A stretch of 24,919 nt of DNA, from the NCBI GenBank assembly GCA_937863205.1, contig CALMGA010000367.1:1-24919 (forward strand), given 5' to 3'. This DNA comes from an uncultured Beijerinckiaceae bacterium (GTDB lineage: Bacteria; Pseudomonadota; Alphaproteobacteria; Rhizobiales; Beijerinckiaceae). Of the stretch, positions 8,537 through 16,309 are shown one piece after another. The notes below the pieces were generated by a model, which searched no databases, was not told the DNA's origin, and saw nothing but the letters and a program-made list of their open reading frames with translations. The translations under genes and the position numbers were made by a program. Position 1 is the stretch's first letter. Every line of letters begins with the position of its first letter.

Positions 8537-9987
8537 TCCTGCTGGCGCTGCTCTGTGCCGCCACCGGGGCGCGGGCACGCGACCGCGCCCTCGTCATCGG
8601 TATCAACGAGTACCCGCTCGTCAATGGCGGGGGCAGCAACCTTGGCGGGGCCGTGGCGGACGCCCGGTCCTTCGCGCGCGCGCTTGAGGAGAGCTTCCGC
8701 TTCGACCCCGGCGACATCAGGATGCTCCTCGACGCGCAGGCGACCAGGGCCGCGATCCTGTCCGGCTTCGAGAGCTGGCTCATTGCCGGCAGCAGGCCCG
8801 GCGACCGCGTCGTCTTCTACTTCGCCGGCCATGGTGCGACGCAGATGGTCAAGGAGGGGAACGGCGAGCGCCCGACCTCGACGCTGGTCGCGGCCGACGC
8901 CAGCTTCGACGGCCCGGCCCTCCGCAACACGATCGAGGGCCGGCAAATCGGCCAGTACCTGCGGCGCCTCGACGGCCGCCGTGTCACCGTCTTCGCCGAT
9001 TCCTGCCATTCGGGATCGGTGACGCGCGGCCTCGACCGCGGGCCGTCGGGCGTCCGCACGCTGACGCCGCGCGTACCCGCCGGCCTCTCGCAGGCGGCGA
9101 TGACGCGGGACCTGCAGTCGGAGATCAAGACGAGCGCGGGTCTCCTGTTTTTTGTATTCGGAATGGTACCTCGGTGTGGTTCGCTGGCGGTTTGGTCGGC
9201 AGCGGCGATCGACCAGGTCACCTTCGACCTGTCGGACCGCTCCGGAGGCATCTTCACCCAGAGCTTCCTGCGCGGGCTGCACGAGCTTGGGATGGACCGC
9301 GACTCCTACGCCGCCACGCCGGGCGCCCTCCTTAACAACGTCCGCGACAAGGCCGCCGACTTCTGCCGGCAGAAGGAGGGATGCGTCGGCCTGACCCCGA
9401 CCCTGCTGCCCGACGCGGCGATCCGCGACCTGACCCTGGCGCCCGATCCCCCTCCGCCCAAGCCCGACACGCCGCACCAGGCGGCCGAGGACGCGCAGGG
9501 GCTGCTCGCGCACCGCAACGACTTCCCGCTCGACGTCGCCATCCTGCCGGGCGCGCGAGTGAGGCTGCACGACCAGATCCGCTTCAGGGTAACCGCCGGC
9601 GAGGCCGGGACGCTTGTGATCCTCGACGCCGGGCCCGACGGCACGCTGCGGCAGATCTACCCCAACGGCTACGGGCAGGGGCGGCACGCCACAGGCGCGG
9701 TGCGCGCGGGCGCGCCGACCACCATTCCCGATGCGAGCTACGGCTTCGCCTTCGAGGCGGCGGACGCGGGGACGGGGCAGCTGCTGGTGCTGGTGGCGGA
9801 TCGCTCGCTCGACCTTTCGGGCATCGTCGGCCGGAGGCTCGACGGCAAAGCGATCGCCGACCCCCGCGGCATCGTGGTGGAGCTGGCCGAAGAGTTGCAG
9901 AAGCCGGTGGTGACGCCCGACCTCGACAAACCCAACGGGGCGCACCGCTGGGCCTTCAAGGCGGTGCCGTACAGGATCGACCCTTGA
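8512..9987 (+). CDS. Exported caspase-like protease with C-terminal DUF4384 (second copy of this layout)
   Basis: 491 residues. ATG 8512 lies inside the upstream gene (25-nt overlap) with GGAG at 8501-8504. The signal peptide is VRALILLALLCAATGARA. The caspase fold starts at DRALVIGINEYP; the dyad is His107 (FYFAGHGA) and Cys165 (FADSCHSGS). DSCHSG is the classical metacaspase form of the Cys motif. A DUF4384 module covers about 340-430 (TLVILDAGPDGTLRQIYPNG). Around residues 210-225 (nt 9138-9200) the sequence becomes T-rich and hydrophobic (LLFFVFGMVPRC), unlike the rest; the frame stays open, so this may be an altered loop or compensated frameshifts. The stop shares its last A with the ATG of the next gene (TGATG). 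Confidence 0.88.
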   Translation: MRHAVRALILLALLCAATGARARDRALVIGINEYPLVNGGGSNLGGAVADARSFARALEESFRFDPGDIRMLLDAQATRAAILSGFESWLIAGSRPGDRVVFYFAGHGATQMVKEGNGERPTSTLVAADASFDGPALRNTIEGRQIGQYLRRLDGRRVTVFADSCHSGSVTRGLDRGPSGVRTLTPRVPAGLSQAAMTRDLQSEIKTSAGLLFFVFGMVPRCGSLAVWSAAAIDQVTFDLSDRSGGIFTQSFLRGLHELGMDRDSYAATPGALLNNVRDKAADFCRQKEGCVGLTPTLLPDAAIRDLTLAPDPPPPKPDTPHQAAEDAQGLLAHRNDFPLDVAILPGARVRLHDQIRFRVTAGEAGTLVILDAGPDGTLRQIYPNGYGQGRHATGAVRAGAPTTIPDASYGFAFEAADAGTGQLLVLVADRSLDLSGIVGRRLDGKAIADPRGIVVELAEELQKPVVTPDLDKPNGAHRWAFKAVPYRIDP

Positions 9988-12900
9988 TGATGGAACTGAC
10001 AACAGCCGCATTGCGATGGTGCGCCTTAGTGCTGCTGGCCCTAATCGCCGCTTGGTCGGCAGGCGCACAGGCCGCAACAGATAGGGCCGAACTAGGGACC
10101 ATGTCGGTCGACGAACTCGTCGTGCTTCAGCGTCGGCTTGCGGATGCTGGCTGCTACAACGGAGCTGCCGACGGGCAGCCCAGCGCGGCAACCAAGGCCG
10201 CCATTGCCGCCTGTCCCGATCAGCGCCCGCTCCTCCGCATCGAGGCGGGGATGCATACAGACGATATCAATACGCTCAAGCTCGACGCCGGTTGCGCGAA
10301 GGTCGTAACAAGTGCCCAGGACAGGTCCATCAGGCTTTGGGCGGTTGATAGACTTGACCCCCTCCGCACCTTCCGCTTCGCACCCGGCATCCGCGCCTCC
10401 AATCCGGTTCTCTCCGCCGATGGTAGATTTCTGGCATTCTTCATAAGTGGGGGTGTTAACTTTCTTCTTAACTACCTTGCGCCTATTGAGGATACTTATA
10501 TTATCATCGTCGACCTTGATAATGGCAGTAGCGAAAAAATAATAGGACCAATCGGTCACTTCTGGGATGAGATCGTTTTCTCCCCTGACTCGAAAATGCT
10601 TGTTGTATTCGGCGAGCATCAAGACCGGCCAATCGCTTTTGGCGCAGACGATTGGCATAAATTGGATCAAATGCCGGGACCCATCCGGGGAAGCACCGGT
10701 GTTTTTGCGCCGAATGGGAGACTTTTCACTTGGCAAGCTGAGGAGGAACAAAGTGGCACCCTCCACTCTTATGCCATCGGAACGAAGATTATGATAATAA
10801 TGACAAAGCGCTTCAAGTGGCATTTGATGTCAATGGACGTCGCTTCGGATTCTAAATTCCTAATAAGTAATACGTTCGGCAGATCTTATATTGTCGATAC
10901 AAATAGTCTTGGTGTTATCGGCCAAATTGCGGACTCATCAAAGACAAATAATGTTCCATTTCGTTCATGGGACTCATCGCGTAAATCTATGATTTCTACC
11001 TTTGCGATTGGGCAGCTTCCAAAGGAGCCCTCTTCCTACCTGGGCCGACGTGACCTAAGGCTCAAGATCGAAATTGTGAATCCATCTGGCCAAATTTCTC
11101 AAGCTGCATCCGCATCGTTCAATGCTCCCGATATACCTAGTGCAGCCTGTGCGGGCAAACTTTTCATTCGTGGAAGCCAGGGACGTATCATGATAGATGA
11201 TCTTGCCGGCAAATCACTCTACGACCTGAAGTCGAGAACTCCAAATTACAATAGTAGCCCCCTGGAGTTTGCGGCTGACGGAGCACGTGTGCGCCTTCAT
11301 CTCGATCCAGATGGGCCGCTTTATGAATTTGATCTGCAGCGCCATCAGTTGGTCGATCAGGTAGCTACCGGCAACCCGCCGATTAGTCCGGCCGAGGATT
11401 GGAAAAGTTGGCCAAGTCTTACCGAGCGCTACACCTCCCTGGTGGTTGATGGCGATACGGTGCCGGCTGCAAGCATGGCTAGGCGCCCCGACAACCGCTT
11501 GGTTGTCTCGGCACTGAGTGATGGCACAGTACGCTGGACCCGCGAGAAGGACGACAAGCAGTTGCTTGCCCTCTTCGTTAACAAGCAGACGAAGGCCTGG
11601 GTGGCTTGGACGCCATCGGGCTACTACATGGCCTCGCCCGGCGGCGAGGACATGATCGGCTGGCAGATCAGTCGCGGTTGGCTGCAGACCGCCGACTTCT
11701 TCCCAGCGTCGCGTTTCCGAGACAGATTTTCCCGTCCCGACATTGTGGAGCGGGTGCTCGATACCTTGGACGAGGGCGAAGCCGTGCGCCAAGCCAACGC
11801 CGCCCGCGGCGGCAAGCCCGGCCCGACGACACCCGTCATCGAGCGTCTGCCCCCCATCGTCTCGATCCTGTCGCCGCCCGACGGCGGCAAGGTCGGCGAT
11901 GCGGTGCAAGTCGACTACCTCGTGCGCTCGCCCTCCGGCCTGCCGGTCGATGCCGTGGAGGCGCTGGTCGACGGCCGCCCGGTGCCGGCCGGGCGCGGCC
12001 TCGGCCGCCTCGACGAGGGCGGCGGGCTGAAGCAGTGCCTCGGCGAGACGCGCGGCCTCGGGCGCACCGATGGTGCGCTGCAGGGCTGCCGCGGCAGCCT
12101 CACCGTCGAACTGCCGCCGGGCGCACACGAGGTTGGCCTGTTCGCCCGCTCCGGCGACAGGACCAGCGAGGTGGTGCGGGTCAGGCTCGCCCGTGCCGCC
12201 CCGGCAGGCGGAACCACGAATGACGGCATCGCTCTTCTGAAGCCGAAGCTCTACGCCCTGGTGGTAGGCATCTCGGCCTATGCCAACCCCGACTATGCCC
12301 TCGCCTACGCTGCCAAGGACGCCCGCGACTTCGCCGCCGCGCTCGCGAACCAGAAGGGCGGGCTCTACGCCGACGTCGAGGTGCGGGCGCTGGCCGACGG
12401 GGAGGCGACGGAGCGCGCCATCAAGGACGGGCTCGACTGGCTGACGCGTGCGGTGACGAGCCGCGACGTCGGCATCGTCTATCTCGCCGGGCATGGCGCG
12501 CTCGACGAGCGCGAGCGCTTCTACTTCCTGGCCAGTGACAGCGACGCCGCCCGCCTGCGCTCGACCGCCGTGCCGCGCGAGGACATCCAGGACGCGCTCG
12601 GAGCGCTGGCCGGCAAGGCGCTCCTGTTCCTCGACGCCTGCCACGCCGGAGCGGTCGGCACCGGGGGCACGGGCGGGCGGCGCGGCACGGTGGACATCAA
12701 CGCGGTGGTGAACGACTTCGCCCGCTCCGAGCGCGGCACGGTGGTCTTCGCCGCCTCCACCGGCCGGCAGGTCAGCCAGGAGGATGCGGCCTGGAACAAC
12801 GGCGCCTTCACCAAGGCGGTGGTGGAGGGGCTGGGGCTGCCCGGCGCCAAGGCCAGGGCCGACCTCGTCGGCGCCGGCACGATCACCACCTCGCAGCTCG

Positions 12901-13007
12901 ATGCCTACGTCGCCAACCGGGTCAAGGCGCTGACGCGGGGCGGGCAGAGCCCGGTGATGATCCGGCCCCCGACCGTGCCGGACTTCGCCTTCGCCCTGGC
13001 GCGGTGA
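9987..13007 (+). CDS. Large exported caspase-like protease, paralogue of the gene at 2652, with divergent AT-rich propeller
   Basis: 1006 residues. The start at 9987 overlaps the previous stop by one base; ATG 9990 is equivalent. The frame is open upstream, but that part overlaps the previous caspase out of frame and is ignored. Layout: signal peptide (CALVLLALIAAWSAGAQA); PG-binding-like repeat at about 38-77 (LQRRLADAGCYNGAADGQPS); propeller at about 80-530 (DRSIRLWAVDRLDPLRTF); the block AWVAWTPSGYYMASPGGEDM, identical to the paralogue; an Ig-like region at about 620-720; and the caspase domain from about 750 with His836 (YLAGHGA) and Cys885 (FLDACHAG). The propeller-coding part is far poorer in GC than either end. 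An extra Cys-containing insert (KQCLGETRGLGR, then QGCRG) interrupts the Ig-like region relative to the paralogue. Probably a periplasmic protease with a swapped recognition module. Confidence 0.9.
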   Translation: MMELTTAALRWCALVLLALIAAWSAGAQAATDRAELGTMSVDELVVLQRRLADAGCYNGAADGQPSAATKAAIAACPDQRPLLRIEAGMHTDDINTLKLDAGCAKVVTSAQDRSIRLWAVDRLDPLRTFRFAPGIRASNPVLSADGRFLAFFISGGVNFLLNYLAPIEDTYIIIVDLDNGSSEKIIGPIGHFWDEIVFSPDSKMLVVFGEHQDRPIAFGADDWHKLDQMPGPIRGSTGVFAPNGRLFTWQAEEEQSGTLHSYAIGTKIMIIMTKRFKWHLMSMDVASDSKFLISNTFGRSYIVDTNSLGVIGQIADSSKTNNVPFRSWDSSRKSMISTFAIGQLPKEPSSYLGRRDLRLKIEIVNPSGQISQAASASFNAPDIPSAACAGKLFIRGSQGRIMIDDLAGKSLYDLKSRTPNYNSSPLEFAADGARVRLHLDPDGPLYEFDLQRHQLVDQVATGNPPISPAEDWKSWPSLTERYTSLVVDGDTVPAASMARRPDNRLVVSALSDGTVRWTREKDDKQLLALFVNKQTKAWVAWTPSGYYMASPGGEDMIGWQISRGWLQTADFFPASRFRDRFSRPDIVERVLDTLDEGEAVRQANAARGGKPGPTTPVIERLPPIVSILSPPDGGKVGDAVQVDYLVRSPSGLPVDAVEALVDGRPVPAGRGLGRLDEGGGLKQCLGETRGLGRTDGALQGCRGSLTVELPPGAHEVGLFARSGDRTSEVVRVRLARAAPAGGTTNDGIALLKPKLYALVVGISAYANPDYALAYAAKDARDFAAALANQKGGLYADVEVRALADGEATERAIKDGLDWLTRAVTSRDVGIVYLAGHGALDERERFYFLASDSDAARLRSTAVPREDIQDALGALAGKALLFLDACHAGAVGTGGTGGRRGTVDINAVVNDFARSERGTVVFAASTGRQVSQEDAAWNNGAFTKAVVEGLGLPGAKARADLVGAGTITTSQLDAYVANRVKALTRGGQSPVMIRPPTVPDFAFALAR
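11590..11705 (+). repeat. Conserved paralogous block, copy 2
   Basis: It encodes the same Trp/Tyr-rich block as 4430-4545, in the second large caspase. This block marks the point where similarity between the two genes resumes after their divergent propellers. Confidence 0.7.
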
Positions 13008-13071
13008 AGGCGCCGCGAGCCTCCCGCGCGATGACACCTCTACCCTTCCATCGTCGCACGAGCCCGACCCG

Positions 13072-14508
13072 ATGAACGTGAAGCCTCCCAGCAAGCCCGT
13101 GTCGAGGTGGGCCGCCCTCGCCCTCCTGGGCCTCCTCGCCGCCGTCTCCGCGGCATGGGCGGGGCCCGACGACGTGCGCTGCGGCAGCCCGCAGAGCGAC
13201 CTCTCCGTGCAGGCCTGCACGCGGCTCCTGCAGCGCAGCCCCCCGCTCTCACCGGATGCACTCGCGATCGCGGCGTTCAACCGGGCGGTGGCGCTGAAGG
13301 ACAAGGGCGACCCGTCGGCCGCCCGTCAGGACCTCAACACCTCCATCCGATCGAAGCCGCTCGTGAACGCCTACTTCCTGCGCGGCATCATCGCGATGGA
13401 CGCCGGCAACCTCGACGCCGCGCTCGCGGACTACGATGCCGCCCTGAAGCTGGAGCCGAGCAAGACGGAGGTGCTCGTCGACAAGGCCCTGGTCCTTGAC
13501 CAGCAGGGCGATGTCGCGGGGGCGCTGAAGGTGATCGGCGCCGCCCTGCGCCCCGAGCCGGGCAACGCGACCGCCTTGAACCAGCGCGGTAACCTTTACG
13601 GAAAACTCGGTCAGGCCGGGAAGGCGAGGGCGGACTGGGCGAAGGCGGCCTCCCTCGACGATCAGTTCGCCGCCTACTTCGCGAAGAACCAGCGCATCGT
13701 CCGGGTGATAGTGCCGGCGCCGATGGCACTGCCGCTCGATCGGGCGACGGTGCGGCCGGGCAGCCGCGTGGCGCTCGTCATCGGGAACGCGAGCTACCGT
13801 GTCGGAGCCCTCGCCAATCCGGCCAACGATGCCAGGAGCGTCGATGCCGCCCTCAGGCAGCTCGGCTTCGAGACGAGCCTCGCGATCGACCTCGACCGGC
13901 AGGCCTTCGCCGCCGCGGTCCGGGACTTCGCGCCCAAGGCCGCCAAGGCCGAGGTCGCCATGCTGTACTACGCTGGGCATGGCCTGCAGGTCGCGCAGGG
14001 CAACACGGGCGAAAACTACCTGCTGCCGGTCGATGCCGACATCCAAGCGTCGGCCGACGTGCAGCGCGATGCGATCCCAGCCTCGGACCTCCTCGCGGCG
14101 ATGAACGGTGCACCGACGCGCATCCTCGTCCTTGACGCCTGCCGCGAAAATCCGTTCTCCGACCGTCTGAAGTCGTCGAGGCCCACGGGAGGCGCCCGGT
14201 CCCTAGAGTTCGGTCGGGGCCTGGGACGGCTCCCGGCCTCGCCGGTCGGACAGGCGTCGGGCAATCAGGACAGCGGCACCCTCGTGGTCTTCGCGACGGC
14301 AGCGAACCAGGTCGCCTCCGACGGAAGGCCGGGCCTTGCCAACAGTCCCTTCAGCGCTGCCTTCGCCAAGTATCTGGTGTCGCCCGGGGTGGAGATAAAG
14401 ACGGTGATCCAGAAGGTGAGCAGCGACGTCGTCAGCGTCACAGCGCGGCGTCAGTCTCCCTTCATGTCGTCGAGCCTTCTCACGGAGGTCTATCTCGCCG
14501 GACGCTGA
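13072..14508 (+). CDS. Exported TPR-caspase protein
   Basis: 478 residues. The signal peptide is AALALLGLLAAVSAAWAG. Tandem TPR helices cover about 60-200 (AAFNRAVALKDKGDPSAARQ; YFLRGIIAMDAGNLDAALAD; LNQRGNLYGKLGQAGKARAD). The C14 caspase domain runs from about 220 (SRVALVIGNASYR) to the end, with catalytic His303 (LYYAGHGLQ) and Cys357 (LDACRENPF). The DACRxNPF form of the Cys motif separates this gene and the next from the DxCHxG caspases upstream, so two caspase subfamilies sit side by side. This layout is common in Rhizobiales-type genomes. A 64-nt gap precedes it and no strong Shine-Dalgarno is visible before the ATG, so it may have its own control. Periplasmic; substrate unknown. Confidence 0.9.
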   Translation: MNVKPPSKPVSRWAALALLGLLAAVSAAWAGPDDVRCGSPQSDLSVQACTRLLQRSPPLSPDALAIAAFNRAVALKDKGDPSAARQDLNTSIRSKPLVNAYFLRGIIAMDAGNLDAALADYDAALKLEPSKTEVLVDKALVLDQQGDVAGALKVIGAALRPEPGNATALNQRGNLYGKLGQAGKARADWAKAASLDDQFAAYFAKNQRIVRVIVPAPMALPLDRATVRPGSRVALVIGNASYRVGALANPANDARSVDAALRQLGFETSLAIDLDRQAFAAAVRDFAPKAAKAEVAMLYYAGHGLQVAQGNTGENYLLPVDADIQASADVQRDAIPASDLLAAMNGAPTRILVLDACRENPFSDRLKSSRPTGGARSLEFGRGLGRLPASPVGQASGNQDSGTLVVFATAANQVASDGRPGLANSPFSAAFAKYLVSPGVEIKTVIQKVSSDVVSVTARRQSPFMSSSLLTEVYLAGR

Positions 14509-14586
14509 GCGCATCTCCGCCGCGCCTCTTGAGGGGGCCGGGATGGTTCCATAAGCTCTGAGCTCATATCCCGTAACGACGATGCA

Positions 14587-14592
14587 GGGAGG
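14587..14592 (+). promoter_or_regulatory. Shine-Dalgarno deciding a TTG start
   Basis: GGGAGG lies 5 nt upstream of TTG 14598 but 14 nt upstream of the in-frame ATG 14607, favouring the TTG as the initiator of the lipoprotein caspase. Confidence 0.6.
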
Positions 14593-14597
14593 CGAAT

Positions 14598-15899
14598 TTG
14601 AAGCGGATGTTGAAGCCTCTGTTTCATGCCGCCTGCCTGATGCTGGCCGGATGCATCGAAGGAGAGCGGGACCTGTCCAAAACCTATGAGGTCGTCACGC
14701 CTCTTGCGGTGGGGACGTATTCCACCGACGCGAACAAGGAGCGCGCCGATTTCGTGATCGTCGATGGGTCGTATCATCAGAGAAACAAGGGGGGCGGCAT
14801 TCAGGATGCCGCCTACACCTTCCTGAATGTGCCGGGCGGCGATGGGGTCATGATCGTTCAGTTCGCCGCCAAGGGTATCGAAGGCTTCTACTATTACTTT
14901 GCCGGCGCTCCCGACCAGGATGGCAGGATGACGATCTACGACTTCGAGCCGTCGTCGTCGTGGCTGCTGCCGACGGACATCAGGACCGCTGTCGACGTCG
15001 GTAATGACTCGCTCAAGATCAGAAGCGCCTCGGACACGGACAGGGTGCTGCGAACGATCATGCGCAACAGGCTGGAGTTCGACCCGAGCGTCCGGCACAT
15101 CACGCTCTCGCCCCTCAACCCACCCGGACCGGCCAAGCAGGACGCGACGGATGCCGCAACGGCAGCCACGCCGCCGGCTCCGGCGAAGAGCCAGACCCGC
15201 GTCGCCCTCGTCATCGGCAACTCGGCCTATCGCAATGTCCCTTGGCTCTCCAATCCCCGGCATGACGCGGAAGGGATCGCTGCGAGCTTCAAGGCGCTCG
15301 GCTTCCAGACCGTCGATCTCGATCTCGACGTGACCCAGGCCGAGTTCCTGCAAGCCCTCCGGCGATTCCGCGACGCCGCCGACGAGGCCGACTGGGCCGT
15401 CGTCTACTTCGCTGGCCACGGCATGGAAGCAAGCGGCCGCAACTACCTGCTCCCCGTCGACGCGCGCCTCAAGTCCGATCGGGACGTCGAGGATGAGACC
15501 GTGTCCCTCGATAGGGTCCTCGACGCGATCTCCGGCGCCAGAGCCCTGAAGCTCGTGATCCTGGACGCCTGCCGCAGCAATCCCTTCGCCGCGACGATGA
15601 AGCGTCGCGTGTCGAGCCGGTCCGCCGAGCGCGGCCTCGCGAGGGTCGAGCCGCCCGATGCCTCGGTTCTCGTCGTCTATGCCGCGGAGGCCGGCGCGAC
15701 GGCGGACGACGGCAACGCCGTCCACAGCCCATTTGCGGACGCACTCCTCCGGCGCATGAACCAGCCCGGACTGGAGATCCGGCGCCTGTTCGACCTCGTC
15801 GCGGGCGACGTGCTCAAGCGCACGGGCAGGTCCCAGAGGCCTTTCACCTACGGTTCCATCCCCGGCGAGGTGGACTTCTACATCAAAAGCCAACGCTGA
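14598..15899 (+). CDS. Caspase-like lipoprotein
   Basis: 433 residues from TTG 14598 (ATG 14607 is the alternative). The N-terminus is a lipoprotein signal: a basic start (MKRMLKP), a short hydrophobic core, then lipobox LAGC at residues 16-19, so Cys19 would be lipidated and the protein membrane-anchored. Residues about 25-180 form an unrecognised, probably beta-rich domain (FVIVDGSYHQRN; GFYYYFAGAPDQDGRM). A Pro/Ala linker leads to a C14 caspase domain from about residue 200 (TRVALVIGNSAYRNV), with His274 (YFAGHGME) and Cys325 (LDACRSNPF). The motif form matches the TPR-caspase at 13072. It is the only caspase here with a lipid anchor. The residue after the lipidated Cys is Ile rather than Asp, so under the usual E. 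coli rule it would not be retained in the inner membrane; that rule may not hold in this organism. Confidence 0.9.
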   Translation: MKRMLKPLFHAACLMLAGCIEGERDLSKTYEVVTPLAVGTYSTDANKERADFVIVDGSYHQRNKGGGIQDAAYTFLNVPGGDGVMIVQFAAKGIEGFYYYFAGAPDQDGRMTIYDFEPSSSWLLPTDIRTAVDVGNDSLKIRSASDTDRVLRTIMRNRLEFDPSVRHITLSPLNPPGPAKQDATDAATAATPPAPAKSQTRVALVIGNSAYRNVPWLSNPRHDAEGIAASFKALGFQTVDLDLDVTQAEFLQALRRFRDAADEADWAVVYFAGHGMEASGRNYLLPVDARLKSDRDVEDETVSLDRVLDAISGARALKLVILDACRSNPFAATMKRRVSSRSAERGLARVEPPDASVLVVYAAEAGATADDGNAVHSPFADALLRRMNQPGLEIRRLFDLVAGDVLKRTGRSQRPFTYGSIPGEVDFYIKSQR

Positions 15900-16065
15900 A
15901 GGCGCCCATGCCAGGGGCCGCCGGCGCCCGGCCCGCCGGGGTCGGACACGTTGGCGCCCTCCAAGCGCCTTGGCGGCTGCGGGTCTGTGCTGTCACGTCC
16001 AGTTGCGGCAGTGTCCGTCGGGTCGCGAGGCCTTCCGCCTCGCCGCTCTCCCGGAGTTCCCGACC
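15900..16065. other. Non-coding gap after the caspase cluster
   Basis: It is GC-rich with several GGCGCC palindromes near 15900-15960 that could fold, but no T-tract follows, so I do not call a terminator. Confidence 0.35.
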
Positions 16066-16293
16066 ATGCGCCGCCTCGCCCTCTGCCTCCTCGCTGCCCC
16101 GCTCCTCGCCGCCACGCTGGCCTCCGCGTCGGCCGGGACAGACGATGACCGGCTGCTGATCGTCAACGGCAACACCGGCCACGTCGTCTACGACGACGGC
16201 CGCAACGACCTCTTCTGCGTCACACGCCGCACCGTCGTCGGCTACGACGATTGGGGCCACCCCGTCCGCCAACGCACGATGCGCTGCCGGTAG
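16066..16293 (+). CDS. Small secreted hypothetical protein
   Basis: 75 residues from ATG 16066, with GGAG about 10 nt upstream. A longer in-frame start at 15970 would place the signal peptide internally, so the short form is preferred. The signal peptide is MRRLALCLLAAPLLAATLAS, then AS/AG. The mature part is about 50 residues, with two cysteines (LFCVTRRTVVGYDDWG and a C-terminal MRCR) that could form a disulfide. It is similar in style to short exported proteins seen in Methylobacterium-type genomes, but I do not know its function. It stands alone, on the same strand as the caspase cluster. Confidence 0.6.
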   Translation: MRRLALCLLAAPLLAATLASASAGTDDDRLLIVNGNTGHVVYDDGRNDLFCVTRRTVVGYDDWGHPVRQRTMRCR

Positions 16294-16309
16294 GCTGGAG
16301 AGGGTTTCG

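Noticed and set aside
9381..9986. N-terminal extension of the second large caspase
   Set aside because: It overlaps the DUF4384 end of the previous gene out of frame. The signal peptide at 9987 marks the true start.
7957..10191. 744-codon open frame on the - strand
   Set aside because: It lies antisense to two intact caspase genes with clear catalytic motifs. Long antisense frames are expected at this GC content, and its composition (Arg/Gly/Ala/Val-rich) shows no domain.
1..15899. Cytoplasmic anti-phage caspase system (CRISPR- or gasdermin-linked)
   Set aside because: All five caspases carry export signals, and no gasdermin, Cas or nucleotide-signalling gene is nearby.
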